64,000 bases of DNA from Stutzerimonas stutzeri RCH2 (GTDB lineage: Bacteria; Pseudomonadota; Gammaproteobacteria; Pseudomonadales; Pseudomonadaceae). The translations under genes and the position numbers were made by a program. Positions 7,727 through 17,162 of this stretch are shown in pieces. A model generated the notes under the pieces. That model had not been told where the DNA came from. It did not search any database and saw nothing but the letters and a program-made list of their open reading frames with translations. Where the stretch lies: NCBI RefSeq assembly GCF_000327065.1, contig NC_019936.1, forward strand, positions 2,621,001 to 2,685,000. Direction: 5' to 3'. How positions within the stretch are numbered: the first letter of the stretch is position 1; every line of letters starts with the position of its first letter.

Positions 7727-10417
7727 ATGTCCACACCCGCTTCACGTTGCTGGCATGCGCAACACGCCGAGCAGACGCTCCAACAGCTGGACACCTCGCC
7801 TGCCGGACTGACCACCGAGCAAGTGCAGCAGCGCCTCGAGACCTTCGGCCCCAACCGTTTGCCACGGCGGCGCCGCAACGGGCCGCTTATGCGGTTCCTG
7901 CTGCAATTTCACAACCTGCTGATCTACGTTCTGCTGCTCTCGGCGCTGGTCACCGTTGCCCTGGGTGAATGGCTGGATAGTGCGGTGATCTTCGGGGTGG
8001 TGGTTATCAACGCTATCGTCGGCTTCATCCAGGAGGGCAAGGCGGAACAGGCGATGCGTGCCATCCAGCGCATGCTCACGCTCGACAGCAAGGTGCGCCG
8101 CGGCGGGCGGACGCTCAACGTTCCGGCCGAACAACTGGTGCCTGGCGATATGGTGCTGCTGGAAGCCGGCGACCGGGTACCGGCGGACATGCGCCTGCTC
8201 GAATGCCGCGATCTGCGCATCGAGGAAGCGGCCCTTACCGGTGAGTCGCTGCCGACCGGCAAGCAGGTGGAGCCCGTGGCTCGCGATGCCAGCATCGGTG
8301 ATCGTTACAGCATGGCGTACTCAGGCACCCTGGTCAGTGCCGGTAGCGGCACCGGGGTGGTGGTGGCGACTGCGGGCAAAACCGAGCTGGGGCAGATCAG
8401 TCATATGCTCGGCGAGGTCGTCAGCCTGCAGACACCGCTGCTCGGCGATATGGCGCGCTTCGCCCGGGTGCTCACCTTCATCATTCTGGCGCTGGCGCTA
8501 GGCACCTACCTGTTTGGCGTCGGTTTGCGCGGCTATTCATCCGACGAGATGCTGCTGGCGGCGGTCGGTCTGGCGGTTGCAGCCATACCCGAAGGGCTAC
8601 CGGCGGTCCTCACCATCACCCTTGCGCTTGGTGTGCAGCGCATGGCCCGGCGGCGCGCCATCATCCGCCGCCTGCCCGCCGTGGAGAGCCTGGGTGCGGT
8701 GACGGTGATCTGCTCCGACAAGACCGGCACCCTGACGCGCAACGAAATGACCGTGCAGCTGGTGGTCACCGCGGCAAACCGTTATCAGATCGAAGGCGTC
8801 GGCTACGCACCAACCGGCGAGGTTCGCGGCGAGAATGGTCAGCCCTGCGCAATCGACCAGCCCAGTGATCTGCACGCGCTGGGTCGCGCCGGCCTGCTGT
8901 GCAACAGCGCCAGCCTGCTGCATGACGGCTCGCAATGGAGCATCACCGGCGACCCCACCGAGGCCGCCCTGTTGACCCTCGCAGGCAAGCTGGGGATGAC
9001 TGCGACCCACGAGCTAGCCCACACCCCACGTGTCGACAGCATCCCGTTCAGCTCGGAACGGCGCAGCATGTCCAGCCTGCACCACGACCATTCCGGCCAC
9101 GGCCTGATCTACATGATCGGCGCTCCGGAACGGCTGCTGGAGGTGTGCAACCAGCAATTGGTCGATGGCAGCGCCGAACCTCTGAACCCTTCCTACTGGC
9201 ATACCGTGCTTTCCGAGGGCGCCGCTCAGGGCCTGCGCATGCTCGGCCTGGCCGTGCGCGCGCTCGGCGCGCCGCACCATGAACTGAACTATGCGGACCT
9301 GGAGGGTGATTTCGTCCTGCTCGGCCTGGTCGGCATGCTCGATCCGCCGCGTGAGGAAGCCATCGCCGCCATCGCCGAATGCCGTCAGGCAGGTATTGCG
9401 GTGAAGATGATCACTGGCGACCACGCCGAAACCGCTGCGGCAATCGCGCGGCGTCTCGGTCTGGGCAGCAGCGCGCCGATCACCGGAGCCGAACTCGACA
9501 GGCTCAGCGACGCCGAGCTCGACGCGCGCCTGGGCGATACGACGGTCTTCGCTCGCACCAGCCCGGCGCACAAGCTGCGCCTGGTGCAACGCCTGCAGGC
9601 CGGTGGCGCTCGCGTCGCGATGACCGGCGATGGCGTCAATGATGCGCCGGCGCTCAAGCGTGCCGACATCGGCGTGGCCATGGGTATCAAGGGCACCGAG
9701 GTGGCCAAGGAAGCCGCGCAGATGGTCCTTGCCGATGACAATTTCGCCACCATCGCCAATGCCGTCGAGGAGGGCCGCACGGTCTATGACAACCTGAAGA
9801 AATCGATCCTGTTCATCCTGCCCACCAACGGTGGCGAGGCGTTGGTGCTGCTGGTTGCCATTGCTCTGGGGCTGACGCTGCCGATCACCCCGCTACAGAT
9901 TCTCTGGGTCAACATGATCACCGCCGTAACCCTTGCCCTGGCGCTGGCCTTCGAGCCCGGCGAGGCCGACATCATGCGGCGGCCGCCGCGGAACCCGAAC
10001 GCGGCGCTGTTGAGCACGCAACTGATGTGGCGAGTGCTGCTGGTGGCGGCGCTGATGACCGCGGCCTGTATCGGTGTCTTCGTCTATGCACAACAGCTGG
10101 GCTGGAGCATGGAACTCAGTCGCACCCTGGCGGTGAACACACTGGTCGCCTGCGAGATCGCCTATCTGTTCAGCAGTCGGCAGATCAATGCGCCGGCCCG
10201 CTTCGGCCTGCGTGACAACCCAATGGTCTGGGGGATGATAGTCCTGCTGAGCGTCCTGCAACTCGCCTTTACCCACTGGGCGCCGTTGCAGCGCCTATTC
10301 GCTACCCAATCGCTGGACGTGGTTGGCTGGGGGATCTGCCTGCTCGCCGGAGCCGCGTTACTGGTGGTGGTCGAGATGGAGAAGTGGTTGCGGCGACGCG
10401 CCGGCTGGCCACTCTGA
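7727..10417 (+). CDS. P2-type cation-transporting ATPase
   Basis: 896 residues with the full P-type layout: N-terminal cation-ATPase domain, actuator motif TGES (171-174), phosphorylated Asp-331 in DKTGTLT, hinge motif TGDGVND (633-639) and about ten membrane helices. Helix 4 carries PEGLPAVLT, typical of Ca2+/Na+/K+-type P2 pumps, but the helix-6 motif reads NMITAV, where the Ca2+ pump SERCA has NLVTDG; the metal-binding Asp is replaced by Ala. The transported ion (Ca2+, Mg2+, Mn2+ or Na+) therefore cannot be named. The AGGAGGA ribosome-binding site precedes ATG 7727. Apparently monocistronic. Confidence 0.9.
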   Translation: MSTPASRCWHAQHAEQTLQQLDTSPAGLTTEQVQQRLETFGPNRLPRRRRNGPLMRFLLQFHNLLIYVLLLSALVTVALGEWLDSAVIFGVVVINAIVGFIQEGKAEQAMRAIQRMLTLDSKVRRGGRTLNVPAEQLVPGDMVLLEAGDRVPADMRLLECRDLRIEEAALTGESLPTGKQVEPVARDASIGDRYSMAYSGTLVSAGSGTGVVVATAGKTELGQISHMLGEVVSLQTPLLGDMARFARVLTFIILALALGTYLFGVGLRGYSSDEMLLAAVGLAVAAIPEGLPAVLTITLALGVQRMARRRAIIRRLPAVESLGAVTVICSDKTGTLTRNEMTVQLVVTAANRYQIEGVGYAPTGEVRGENGQPCAIDQPSDLHALGRAGLLCNSASLLHDGSQWSITGDPTEAALLTLAGKLGMTATHELAHTPRVDSIPFSSERRSMSSLHHDHSGHGLIYMIGAPERLLEVCNQQLVDGSAEPLNPSYWHTVLSEGAAQGLRMLGLAVRALGAPHHELNYADLEGDFVLLGLVGMLDPPREEAIAAIAECRQAGIAVKMITGDHAETAAAIARRLGLGSSAPITGAELDRLSDAELDARLGDTTVFARTSPAHKLRLVQRLQAGGARVAMTGDGVNDAPALKRADIGVAMGIKGTEVAKEAAQMVLADDNFATIANAVEEGRTVYDNLKKSILFILPTNGGEALVLLVAIALGLTLPITPLQILWVNMITAVTLALALAFEPGEADIMRRPPRNPNAALLSTQLMWRVLLVAALMTAACIGVFVYAQQLGWSMELSRTLAVNTLVACEIAYLFSSRQINAPARFGLRDNPMVWGMIVLLSVLQLAFTHWAPLQRLFATQSLDVVGWGICLLAGAALLVVVEMEKWLRRRAGWPL

Positions 10418-10435
10418 TCCAAACGCCGCGAAGGG

Positions 10436-10461
10436 ACCAGCCCGCCCGGGGGCAGGCTGGT
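10436..10461. terminator. Hairpin between convergent genes
   Basis: ACCAGCC (10436-10442) and GGCTGGT (10455-10461) pair around a GC-rich loop between the ATPase gene and the convergent lipoprotein gene, followed by TGTTGG. Candidate bidirectional terminator. Confidence 0.45.
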
Positions 10462-10477
10462 TGTTGGAGTACCGCTT

Positions 10478-10756
10478 TTAACGCCCGGCCCGTGACTCGC
10501 GCAGATAGAAGCGGGCCTTCTGCGCTTTCTGGGCACAGCCACGAAACGCCTCGAACTGCTGCTGGGTCTTGGCCCCGGTCAGCAAGGCCAGCGCCTTGGA
10601 ATAGCTCACGGTTCCGGCAAAGCCTTCGGCTTCCGCCAGGCTTTGCTCCTTCCACGCCGCATCCAGCTCCGCCGCGCAACTGTCACGGTATGCGGTCTTG
10701 CCGGCACAGCCGGCCAACAGCACAACCAGCAAAGGTAAACTCAGCCAGGTTTTCAT
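10478..10756 (-). CDS. Small lipoprotein of unknown function
   Basis: 92 residues with a lipoprotein signal peptide: a hydrophobic stretch ending LLAGC, lipidated at Cys-17. The mature part is short, helical-looking and rich in Ala, Glu and Gln, with two further cysteines (DSCAAEL and FRGCAQK) that could form a disulfide. No domain recognised. It follows selU by 30 bases on the same strand and may be its distal operon member, but nothing links it to selenium. A membrane-attached periplasmic protein is the most that can be said. Confidence 0.7.
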   Translation of the reverse strand: MKTWLSLPLLVVLLAGCAGKTAYRDSCAAELDAAWKEQSLAEAEGFAGTVSYSKALALLTGAKTQQQFEAFRGCAQKAQKARFYLRESRAGR

Positions 10757-10786
10757 CGCATCATCCCTCGTGTGCCATTTCAGGAA

Positions 10787-11893
10787 TTAAAGGCGCTCTT
10801 GCGCCTTCCGGTTACGCAAATACTCGACCACCGATCGCTGGTCGCCAGCGAACTCGATCCGCCCGGCCTTGCTTTCGCGCTGGTAGGCATACATCGGATC
10901 GTAGTACTCGCCGAGCAATGCCTCGATCCACCCCCGGTGCAGATCGACCGTGCCGCTGCGTGTCTGCTCCGCAAGTGCCTGATCCATTAGCAATGCCAGG
11001 CGCTGATAACGCTCGCCGCCGAGTCGCTTGTTGATATTGACCAGACTTTGCTGCAGACGCTCGGCGAAAGCAGCGAAACCGTTCTCACCCTGCTCGGCAA
11101 TGAACTCCGCGCACAGGTCGATCACGTAATCCTTGAGGATCCGCTCGACGCGCCCTTCCAGGCTGTCTTCGAGCCAGATCAGGGGAAACTCCTGCATGCC
11201 ATTGAACAGTGGTAGCGGAATCGAACAGCGGCCAACCAGACGCGCCTCGTCTTCGACCACAAACGTCTTGATGCCGGCGGCGCGCATCTTCAGCAGGCGG
11301 ATCGCCAGAGCATTCTCGAAATCGATCTGCGCCGGCTGCGGCGTGGCACGCTTGCCGAAACTGGAACCGCGGTGATTGGCCAAGCCTTCCAGGTCCAGGC
11401 TGTTGTCTAGCTGCGCCAGGACCTCGGTCTTGCCGGTACCGGTCATGCCACCCACCAGCACGAAGTCGCACTGCTCGACAGCCTGGTCGATGGTGCCGAG
11501 CAGGAAATGGCGCATCGCCTTGTAGCCGCCGACGACACGCGGGTATTCGACACCCATTTCGTCCTTCAGCCACTGCTGGACGATCTGCGAACGCAGCCCA
11601 CCGCGGAAGCAATACAGGTAGCCATTCGGATGGGCGCGAGCGAAGTCGGCCCAGGCCTGCAGGCGCTCGGCCTTGACCTTGCCGGAAACCAGTTGCTGGC
11701 CGAGTTCGATGGCCGCCTTCTGGCCGTGCTGCTTGTAGCAGGTGCCGACCTTCTGTCGCTCGATGTCGTTCATCAGCGGCAGGTTGACCACACCGGGAAA
11801 GGCGCCCTTGGCGAATTCCACCGGGGCGCGGGCATCCATCATCGGGACGTCATTGAGGAACAGCTGGCGGAAATCTTCGGTATCGCTGCGCAT
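10787..11893 (-). CDS. selU: tRNA 2-selenouridine synthase
   Basis: 368 residues (also called mnmH or ybbB). An N-terminal rhodanese domain has the active Cys-95 in [10 protein letters not shown], followed by a P-loop domain ([10 protein letters not shown], about 148-157). The enzyme replaces the sulfur of 2-thiouridine at the tRNA wobble position with selenium, through a geranylated intermediate. ATG 11893 is preferred over the preceding TTG because it forms a TGATG junction with selD, which supplies its selenophosphate. The pair forms a complete selenium tRNA-modification unit. Confidence 0.95.
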   Translation of the reverse strand: MRSDTEDFRQLFLNDVPMMDARAPVEFAKGAFPGVVNLPLMNDIERQKVGTCYKQHGQKAAIELGQQLVSGKVKAERLQAWADFARAHPNGYLYCFRGGLRSQIVQQWLKDEMGVEYPRVVGGYKAMRHFLLGTIDQAVEQCDFVLVGGMTGTGKTEVLAQLDNSLDLEGLANHRGSSFGKRATPQPAQIDFENALAIRLLKMRAAGIKTFVVEDEARLVGRCSIPLPLFNGMQEFPLIWLEDSLEGRVERILKDYVIDLCAEFIAEQGENGFAAFAERLQQSLVNINKRLGGERYQRLALLMDQALAEQTRSGTVDLHRGWIEALLGEYYDPMYAYQRESKAGRIEFAGDQRSVVEYLRNRKAQERL

Positions 11894-12927
11894 CAATGGA
11901 CCTCGACCGCATGGCCGCGCGCTTCGACGAGCTGGCCGATGGGCTGCAGGTTCAGGCCGAGTTCGGCACAGACTGCGAGGAACTCCGCCTCGCCTTCCGG
12001 TGCCACGGCCACCAGCAATCCGCCACTGGTCTGCGGATCGCAGAGCAACTGCTTGTGACGCTCGTCGAGCGCGGCGATGCGCTCGCCGTAGCTGTCGAAA
12101 TTGCGCTGGGTACCGCCAGGCACGCAGCCCTGCTCCAAGTAGTACTCGATGCCCGGCAAGCGCGGTACGCGCGCATAGTCGATCTCAGCAGTCAGCCCGC
12201 TGCCATCGGCCATTTCCACCAGGTGACCGAGCAGACCGAAGCCCGTGACATCGGTCATGGCGCGAACACCCTCGAGCTTGCCGAAGCGGCTGCCCGGCGT
12301 ATTCAGCGTGCACATCCAGTCCCGCGCCAGCCCGACATCTTCGGCGCGCAGCTTGGCCTTCTTCTCGGCGGTGGTGAGGATGCCAATGCCCAATGGCTTG
12401 GTCAGGTACAGCCTGCAGCCGGGGGTGGCGGTGTCGTTGCGCTTCATCTGCTGCTTGTTCACCAGACCGGTGACCGCCAGGCCGAAGATCGGTTCGGGCG
12501 CATCGATCGAATGCCCGCCAGCCAGCGGAATACCCGCCGCATCGCAGACGGCACGGCCACCGGCGATGACCTCACGGGCAACTTCCGGCGGCAGCACGTT
12601 GACCGGCCAGCCAAGGATCGCGATAGCCATCAGCGGATCACCGCCCATGGCGTAGATGTCGCTGATCGCGTTGGTCGCCGCGATCCGGCCGAAATCGAAG
12701 GGGTCGTCGACGATGGGCATGAAGAAGTCGGTGGTCGAGACCACACCGCGCTCCTCGTCGATGCCATATACCGCTGCGTCATCGCGCGAGGCATTGCCGA
12801 CCCACAGGCGCGGGTCGAGATTCTGCGCTCCGCTGCCGGCAAGAATCACGTCCAGCACCTTGGGCGATATCTTGCAGCCGCAGCCGGCGCCGTGACTGTA
12901 CTGGGTGAGGCGGATCGGTTCGCTCAT
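11893..12927 (-). CDS. selD: Selenide, water dikinase (selenophosphate synthase)
   Basis: 344 residues, cytoplasmic AIRS-fold kinase making selenophosphate from selenide and ATP. The catalytic segment [10 protein letters not shown] has Cys-16 and Lys-19, equal to Cys17/Lys20 of E. coli SelD; some other bacteria have selenocysteine at this Cys, so this is the Cys form and no UGA recoding is needed. ATG 12927 was chosen because the upstream extension lacks SelD-like sequence. Its stop overlaps the selU start by one base. selA and selB are not in the window, so use in selenoprotein synthesis cannot be judged here. Confidence 0.96.
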   Translation of the reverse strand: MSEPIRLTQYSHGAGCGCKISPKVLDVILAGSGAQNLDPRLWVGNASRDDAAVYGIDEERGVVSTTDFFMPIVDDPFDFGRIAATNAISDIYAMGGDPLMAIAILGWPVNVLPPEVAREVIAGGRAVCDAAGIPLAGGHSIDAPEPIFGLAVTGLVNKQQMKRNDTATPGCRLYLTKPLGIGILTTAEKKAKLRAEDVGLARDWMCTLNTPGSRFGKLEGVRAMTDVTGFGLLGHLVEMADGSGLTAEIDYARVPRLPGIEYYLEQGCVPGGTQRNFDSYGERIAALDERHKQLLCDPQTSGGLLVAVAPEGEAEFLAVCAELGLNLQPIGQLVEARGHAVEVH

Positions 12928-13097
12928 CGGGCTCTCTCGTGGCACAAGCACAAACGGGCGGCGATTGTAGCAAAGGCCGCCCGTCATTCGCCGATTGACG
13001 CAGACTCCCACCAGTCTTAACGGTACCGGGACGGATCAGCCCTTGCAGGCTCGCCGGCCAGGCATGAAGCTATCGCAAGTGCCACAGGGAGAACCGC

Positions 13098-14087
13098 ATG
13101 AGTAAGAAAGTTGCACTGGTACTGGGATCGGGCGGCGCACGGGGCTATGCGCACATCGGCGTGATCGAAGAGCTGGAAGCGCGCGGCTATGAAATTGCCT
13201 GCATCGCCGGCTGCTCCATGGGCGCCGTGGTCGGCGGCATCTACGCGGCGGGCAAACTCGACGAGTATCGCAACTGGATCGAGAGCCTGGATTACCTGGA
13301 CCTGCTGCGGCTGGTTGACCCGAGCTTCAGCCTCGGTGCGATACGCGGGGAAAAGGTTTTCGGTCGTATCCGCGACATGGTCGGCAAGATCCGCATCGAG
13401 GATCTGCCGATTCCGTTCACTGCGGTTGCCACGGACCTGACCAACCAGCAGGAAATCTGGTTTCAGGAAGGCAGCCTGGAACTGGCCATGCGCGCTTCCG
13501 CGGCCATTCCCAGCCTGTTCACGCCCGTGATGCAAGGCAATCGCATGCTGGTCGACGGCGGTCTGCTCAACCCCCTGCCAATCGTTCCGGTGGTGTCGGC
13601 ACACTGCGACATGATCATCGCGGTCAACCTCAACGCCAACAACCATAAGCAGTATCCACTGCCTGAGGTGGTGCGCCCAGGGCGCTTCGATTCACTGGTC
13701 AACTCGATCAGTTCGCACATCCCGTTCTGGCGCAAGGACGAAGCTGAACTGGCCGGTGAGCTCGACGACCTTCGTGCCGGCGAACTGCTGCGCGGCGATC
13801 AACCGCCTGCAGCGCCGACCAGCCAGAGCGCACCGAAGTCTGCCGAAGGCGCGACGGTGATCGACGTCACCGGCCCGGCATCGCTGCTGGAGCTGATCAA
13901 CCAGAGCTTCGACGTCATGCAGTCGTCACTGGCGCAATACAAGATCGCCGGCTACCCGCCAAACGTGCTGGTCAACATTCCCAAGCGGGCCTGCCGCTTC
14001 TACGAGTTCTACAAGGCCCCCGAGCTGATCGAACTGGGCCGCATCGTCGCCCACGACGCGTTGATCCGCTACGAAGAGGAACAGTGA
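13098..14087 (+). CDS. Patatin-like phospholipase family protein (RssA-like)
   Basis: 329 residues. The patatin Ser-Asp dyad is readable: the oxyanion-hole glycine loop GSGGARGYAHIG (10-21), nucleophile Ser-40 in GCSMG and Asp-153 in LVDGGLLNPLP. No signal peptide, so probably a cytoplasmic or membrane-associated lipid acyl hydrolase similar to E. coli RssA. An Ala/Pro/Ser-rich stretch around residues 235-255 looks like a linker. A GGGAGAA ribosome-binding site precedes ATG 13098. Divergent from selD and convergent (12-base gap) with the permease gene. Confidence 0.85.
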   Translation: MSKKVALVLGSGGARGYAHIGVIEELEARGYEIACIAGCSMGAVVGGIYAAGKLDEYRNWIESLDYLDLLRLVDPSFSLGAIRGEKVFGRIRDMVGKIRIEDLPIPFTAVATDLTNQQEIWFQEGSLELAMRASAAIPSLFTPVMQGNRMLVDGGLLNPLPIVPVVSAHCDMIIAVNLNANNHKQYPLPEVVRPGRFDSLVNSISSHIPFWRKDEAELAGELDDLRAGELLRGDQPPAAPTSQSAPKSAEGATVIDVTGPASLLELINQSFDVMQSSLAQYKIAGYPPNVLVNIPKRACRFYEFYKAPELIELGRIVAHDALIRYEEEQ

Positions 14088-14099
14088 GCGAGCCTTCGC

Positions 14100-15194
14100 T
14101 TACTGTCCAAGTGGGTCGCGCGGTTCGCCCGGGAGTAGCGGCGACTCGTGCGAGGGCATCGTCGGCACCTCCTTGATCAACCAGTCGCCCAGCAGGCTGT
14201 AGGCAACCGCAAGCAGGGTCGGGCCGAGGAATAGCCCCATGAAACCGAAAGCAAGGATGCCGCCGAACACGCCAAGCAGCACCACAACCAGCGGCAGGTT
14301 GCCGCCACGGCTGATCAGGTAGGGCTTGAGCACGTTGTCCACGCCACTGATGACGAACATGCCCCAGATTCCAAGGAAGATCGCCATCCCGTAGTCGCCC
14401 TGCCAGGCCAGCCAGGCGACGGCAGGGCCCCAGATCAGTGGCGGCACCATGATAAAGCTGCAGGCGAACGTCAGCAGGCCGAGCACCAGCGCACCCGGAA
14501 TCCCGGCGATGAGAAACCCGATGTAGGCCAGGATCGCCTGGGCCGCAGCCGTACCGATCACGCCGTTGACCACGCGCTGCACCGTACCGGCCACGAGCTC
14601 CAGGTAATGATCGGCGCGGTCACCGATCAGCCGGTGCAACAGGCTATGGACGAATGCGGACAAACGGGGCCCGTCACGGTAGAAGAAAAACACCAGCACC
14701 AGGCTCAAGGCCAGCTCAAGCATGCCGCCACCGATCCGTGCGCTGCGCACCAGCAGCCAGTTCGCGACCTGGCCGATGTACGGACGGATGCTGGCGATCA
14801 GCGCCGTACCCTGCTCGTCGACGGTATCCCAGAAGCCCACAAGGGTATCGCCAATCAGCGGCAGCTCGCCCAGCCAGGTCGGGGCAGGCGGCAACCCTTC
14901 GACCTGAAGGTCGTGCAGCAAGGCATTGGCCTCACGGATCTGGTCGGCAATGTTGAAGCCGAGCCAAACCAGCGGTACCGCCACCAGTACCATCCAGCTG
15001 AAGGTAAGTAGCCCGGCAGCCAATGTGGCATTGCCGTCCAGCCAGCGGGTCAGCAGACGCATGACCGGCCAGCTGGCGAATGCCAGGACGGCGGCCCAAA
15101 ACAATGCGGAGGCAAACGGTGCCAGCACCCAGAGGCACGCAGCCAGCAGCCCGAGCAGCAGAATCTGCGCCAACAGGCGGTCATTGTTGAGCAT
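14100..15194 (-). CDS. AI-2E family transporter (PerM-like)
   Basis: 364 residues with about seven or eight membrane helices and the family layout: two N-terminal helix pairs, a soluble stretch (about 75-135), then helices including LVLVFFFYRDGPRLSAF, LGLLTFACSFIMVPPLIWG and ILAFGFMGLFLGPTLLA. The family includes exporters proposed for autoinducer-2 and Na+/H+ antiporters, so the substrate cannot be inferred. The C-terminus is short and Pro-rich. It converges tightly with the patatin gene, leaving no room for a separate terminator between them. Confidence 0.85.
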   Translation of the reverse strand: MLNNDRLLAQILLLGLLAACLWVLAPFASALFWAAVLAFASWPVMRLLTRWLDGNATLAAGLLTFSWMVLVAVPLVWLGFNIADQIREANALLHDLQVEGLPPAPTWLGELPLIGDTLVGFWDTVDEQGTALIASIRPYIGQVANWLLVRSARIGGGMLELALSLVLVFFFYRDGPRLSAFVHSLLHRLIGDRADHYLELVAGTVQRVVNGVIGTAAAQAILAYIGFLIAGIPGALVLGLLTFACSFIMVPPLIWGPAVAWLAWQGDYGMAIFLGIWGMFVISGVDNVLKPYLISRGGNLPLVVVLLGVFGGILAFGFMGLFLGPTLLAVAYSLLGDWLIKEVPTMPSHESPLLPGEPRDPLGQ

Positions 15195-15274
15195 GTGAAC
15201 GTACCCTGGGAATTAGAGCCGCGCCCATGATCAGGGCGCGAAACAAGAACCGCTATTGCAGCCGTTACGCAGGA

Positions 15275-16078
15275 TCAGCGCAATAGCCGAATGACCAGGC
15301 CCGGTTCCTGGGACTCGTCGACTTCCAGCCGCCCGCCACGGATGCGCTCGACGATCAGCGCTTCGCGCCAGGCTGCCGCACCTTGTCCGGCCAGACTGAC
15401 ACGCGTGGTGCTGTCCAGGCTCAGCACATTGGCGAGCAGAGCTCCCCACTCGGCGGTCGGTTCGTCTGCCAGGCGTGGCAAACGCAGCTCGCCAGTGCTG
15501 CGCAACTGCCGCAACAGCGTCGCTGCCGTGGGCAGTACCGCAGCCAGGGGTTCATTGCTTTGCAGTTGTTCGACGTGCAGATAAGGTCTGCCATTGCCGC
15601 GGGTTATCCCGTACAAGGCAACCAGATCGTTTTCGGCATCGGGTAGACGGGCCAGCAGATACGCCTGCTGCGCTTCCGGACCGTAGAGCATGGATTTACC
15701 GAAAATAGCGTTGGCCCAGAGGCTGCTCGAACCGCACTCGCGACCCTCGCACCAGAACAGCAGTTCGGCGCCCTGGCGCAGCAGCTCGCTGCGGGCCTGG
15801 GTGAAGGCTTCGATACCGGTATGCGTATTTGGCAACTGGTAGGTCACTGCCGTCAGTTCACCCGAAACGACCACCTGCGCTGCCATGCGCAAGTTGCCAC
15901 TGATGCGACGGATGGAGTCCTGGGGATAGATGCGCTCCTGCACCTGCGACTGCCGATAATCGACGATCTGCGCCTGGGCAAAACGTGGCAGCCGCTCGAG
16001 ATCGGCACTGCCGGTAACGTCCGCGGCCACGGCAACTGTGGATACCAAGACCGATGCCGCGATCCATGCACTTCGCAT
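15275..16078 (-). CDS. DUF4892-type secreted protein
   Basis: 267 residues. A signal peptide ends near residue 18 (VSTVAVA then ADVTGS), so exported. The body starts ADLERLPRFAQAQIVDYRQ, which is how DUF4892 proteins of pseudomonads begin; it contains VTYQLPNTHTGIEAFTQAR and a motif FWCEGRECGSSSLWAN with two cysteines likely to form a disulfide. The C-terminal third, LRLPRLADEPTAEWGALL onward, resembles peptidoglycan-associated OmpA-like folds only weakly. Function unknown. ATG 16078 gives the signal peptide; the longer upstream frame does not. Confidence 0.7.
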   Translation of the reverse strand: MRSAWIAASVLVSTVAVAADVTGSADLERLPRFAQAQIVDYRQSQVQERIYPQDSIRRISGNLRMAAQVVVSGELTAVTYQLPNTHTGIEAFTQARSELLRQGAELLFWCEGRECGSSSLWANAIFGKSMLYGPEAQQAYLLARLPDAENDLVALYGITRGNGRPYLHVEQLQSNEPLAAVLPTAATLLRQLRSTGELRLPRLADEPTAEWGALLANVLSLDSTTRVSLAGQGAAAWREALIVERIRGGRLEVDESQEPGLVIRLLR

Positions 16079-16304
16079 AACACTCCTCAACGGGTCACCC
16101 GTGGCTGTTTGCCGAAACTCAGCGAATGCGGCAAGCCGAGGTCCGTCGGGACAAACGCAAGGGCGCAGCCGGGGGCCGTCGCGACTCTGAAGCAATCGAT
16201 CATTGCGCTGGCTCTGCTGGAAACGTTGCCTCCCAGCCTCGCCAGTTGGCAAAAGCAAGTCAAGCGAGGCTTTGCGAGAGAGTATTGCAAACGCCCGGCA
16301 TCAC

Positions 16305-17162
16305 TCAGCGGTAGAAGAAGGCATTGAACACCGCAGCCACCGCTTCCGCGCCCGCCTCATCGTCCAGATGCAGATGATGTCCACCGGGCAGCCGCTGCAC
16401 ATCGAAGGGAAAGCCATCGATCAACTTCACCAGCTCCGGCTCGTTCATCAGCCCCTGCTCCGCCAGCACCAGAGTAGTCGGGCAGGCAACCTGCGCGACA
16501 AACGCCAGCGCATGGGCACGGGTCAGCCGCATCGCCGAAGGCAGCATCAGCCGGGCATCGGTGCGCCAGGTATAGCCGCCGGGCACCGGCATCAACCCGC
16601 GTTGGGCCAGTAGTTCGGCTGCCTCACGGCTGACCGCGCCGACGCCCTTCATGCGCGCTTCCACCGCCTGAACGAAGTTCGCGTAAACCGGCTTGCGTTT
16701 GTCGTCGACCGCAAGCAGCGCCTCGAGCGCCGCACCAAGCTTCTTCGGTGCGCTGTCCGCCTCGCCGGTGTAAGGGATGACGCCGTCTATCAATGCCAGT
16801 CGTTCGATGCGTTGGGGCAGTGCGCCGGCCAACAGCACCGAAACGATGGCGCCCATGGAATGCCCCAGCAAGGAAAAGCGTTGCCAGCCGAACTGTTCGG
16901 CTACCTGTAGCACGTCATGAGCGTATTCCCAGATGTTGTAGGCGGCACCAGCGGGACGATGTTCGGAATGACCGTGTCCAGGCAGATCCAGCGCGACAAT
17001 CCGCAAACCCCTGAGGCGCGGCGCAAGCCGGCTAAAGGTCGCGGCATTGTCGAGCCAGCCATGCAGGGCGATAACCGGCTTGCCGTCTTCCGGACCGTAC
17101 AGGTGCGCCGCGACTTCCAGATGCGGCAGGCTCAGCCGCACCTCCTCGAACACCAGGCTCAT
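16305..17162 (-). CDS. Alpha/beta hydrolase
   Basis: 285 residues, cytoplasmic alpha/beta-hydrolase fold. Oxyanion-hole motif LHGWLDNAATF (33-43), nucleophile elbow GHSMGA with Ser-102, and a late catalytic His in LPGGHHLHLDDE. This resembles the carboxylesterase/MhpC-like group; substrate unknown. ATG 17162 overlaps the stop of the preceding hydrolase gene by 4 bases (ATGA), so the two are translationally coupled. A 226-base stretch with no gene separates it from the DUF4892 gene downstream. Confidence 0.85.
   Translation of the reverse strand: MSLVFEEVRLSLPHLEVAAHLYGPEDGKPVIALHGWLDNAATFSRLAPRLRGLRIVALDLPGHGHSEHRPAGAAYNIWEYAHDVLQVAEQFGWQRFSLLGHSMGAIVSVLLAGALPQRIERLALIDGVIPYTGEADSAPKKLGAALEALLAVDDKRKPVYANFVQAVEARMKGVGAVSREAAELLAQRGLMPVPGGYTWRTDARLMLPSAMRLTRAHALAFVAQVACPTTLVLAEQGLMNEPELVKLIDGFPFDVQRLPGGHHLHLDDEAGAEAVAAVFNAFFYR

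Noticed and set aside
11893..12927. Possible selenocysteine codon in selD
   Set aside because: The catalytic position is encoded as cysteine (TGC) and there is no in-frame TGA, so recoding is not needed.
16079..16304. 226-base gap between the DUF4892 and hydrolase genes as a hidden gene
   Set aside because: Open frames in this stretch run through neighbouring genes' shadows and none has a plausible start or protein; I see nothing supportable.
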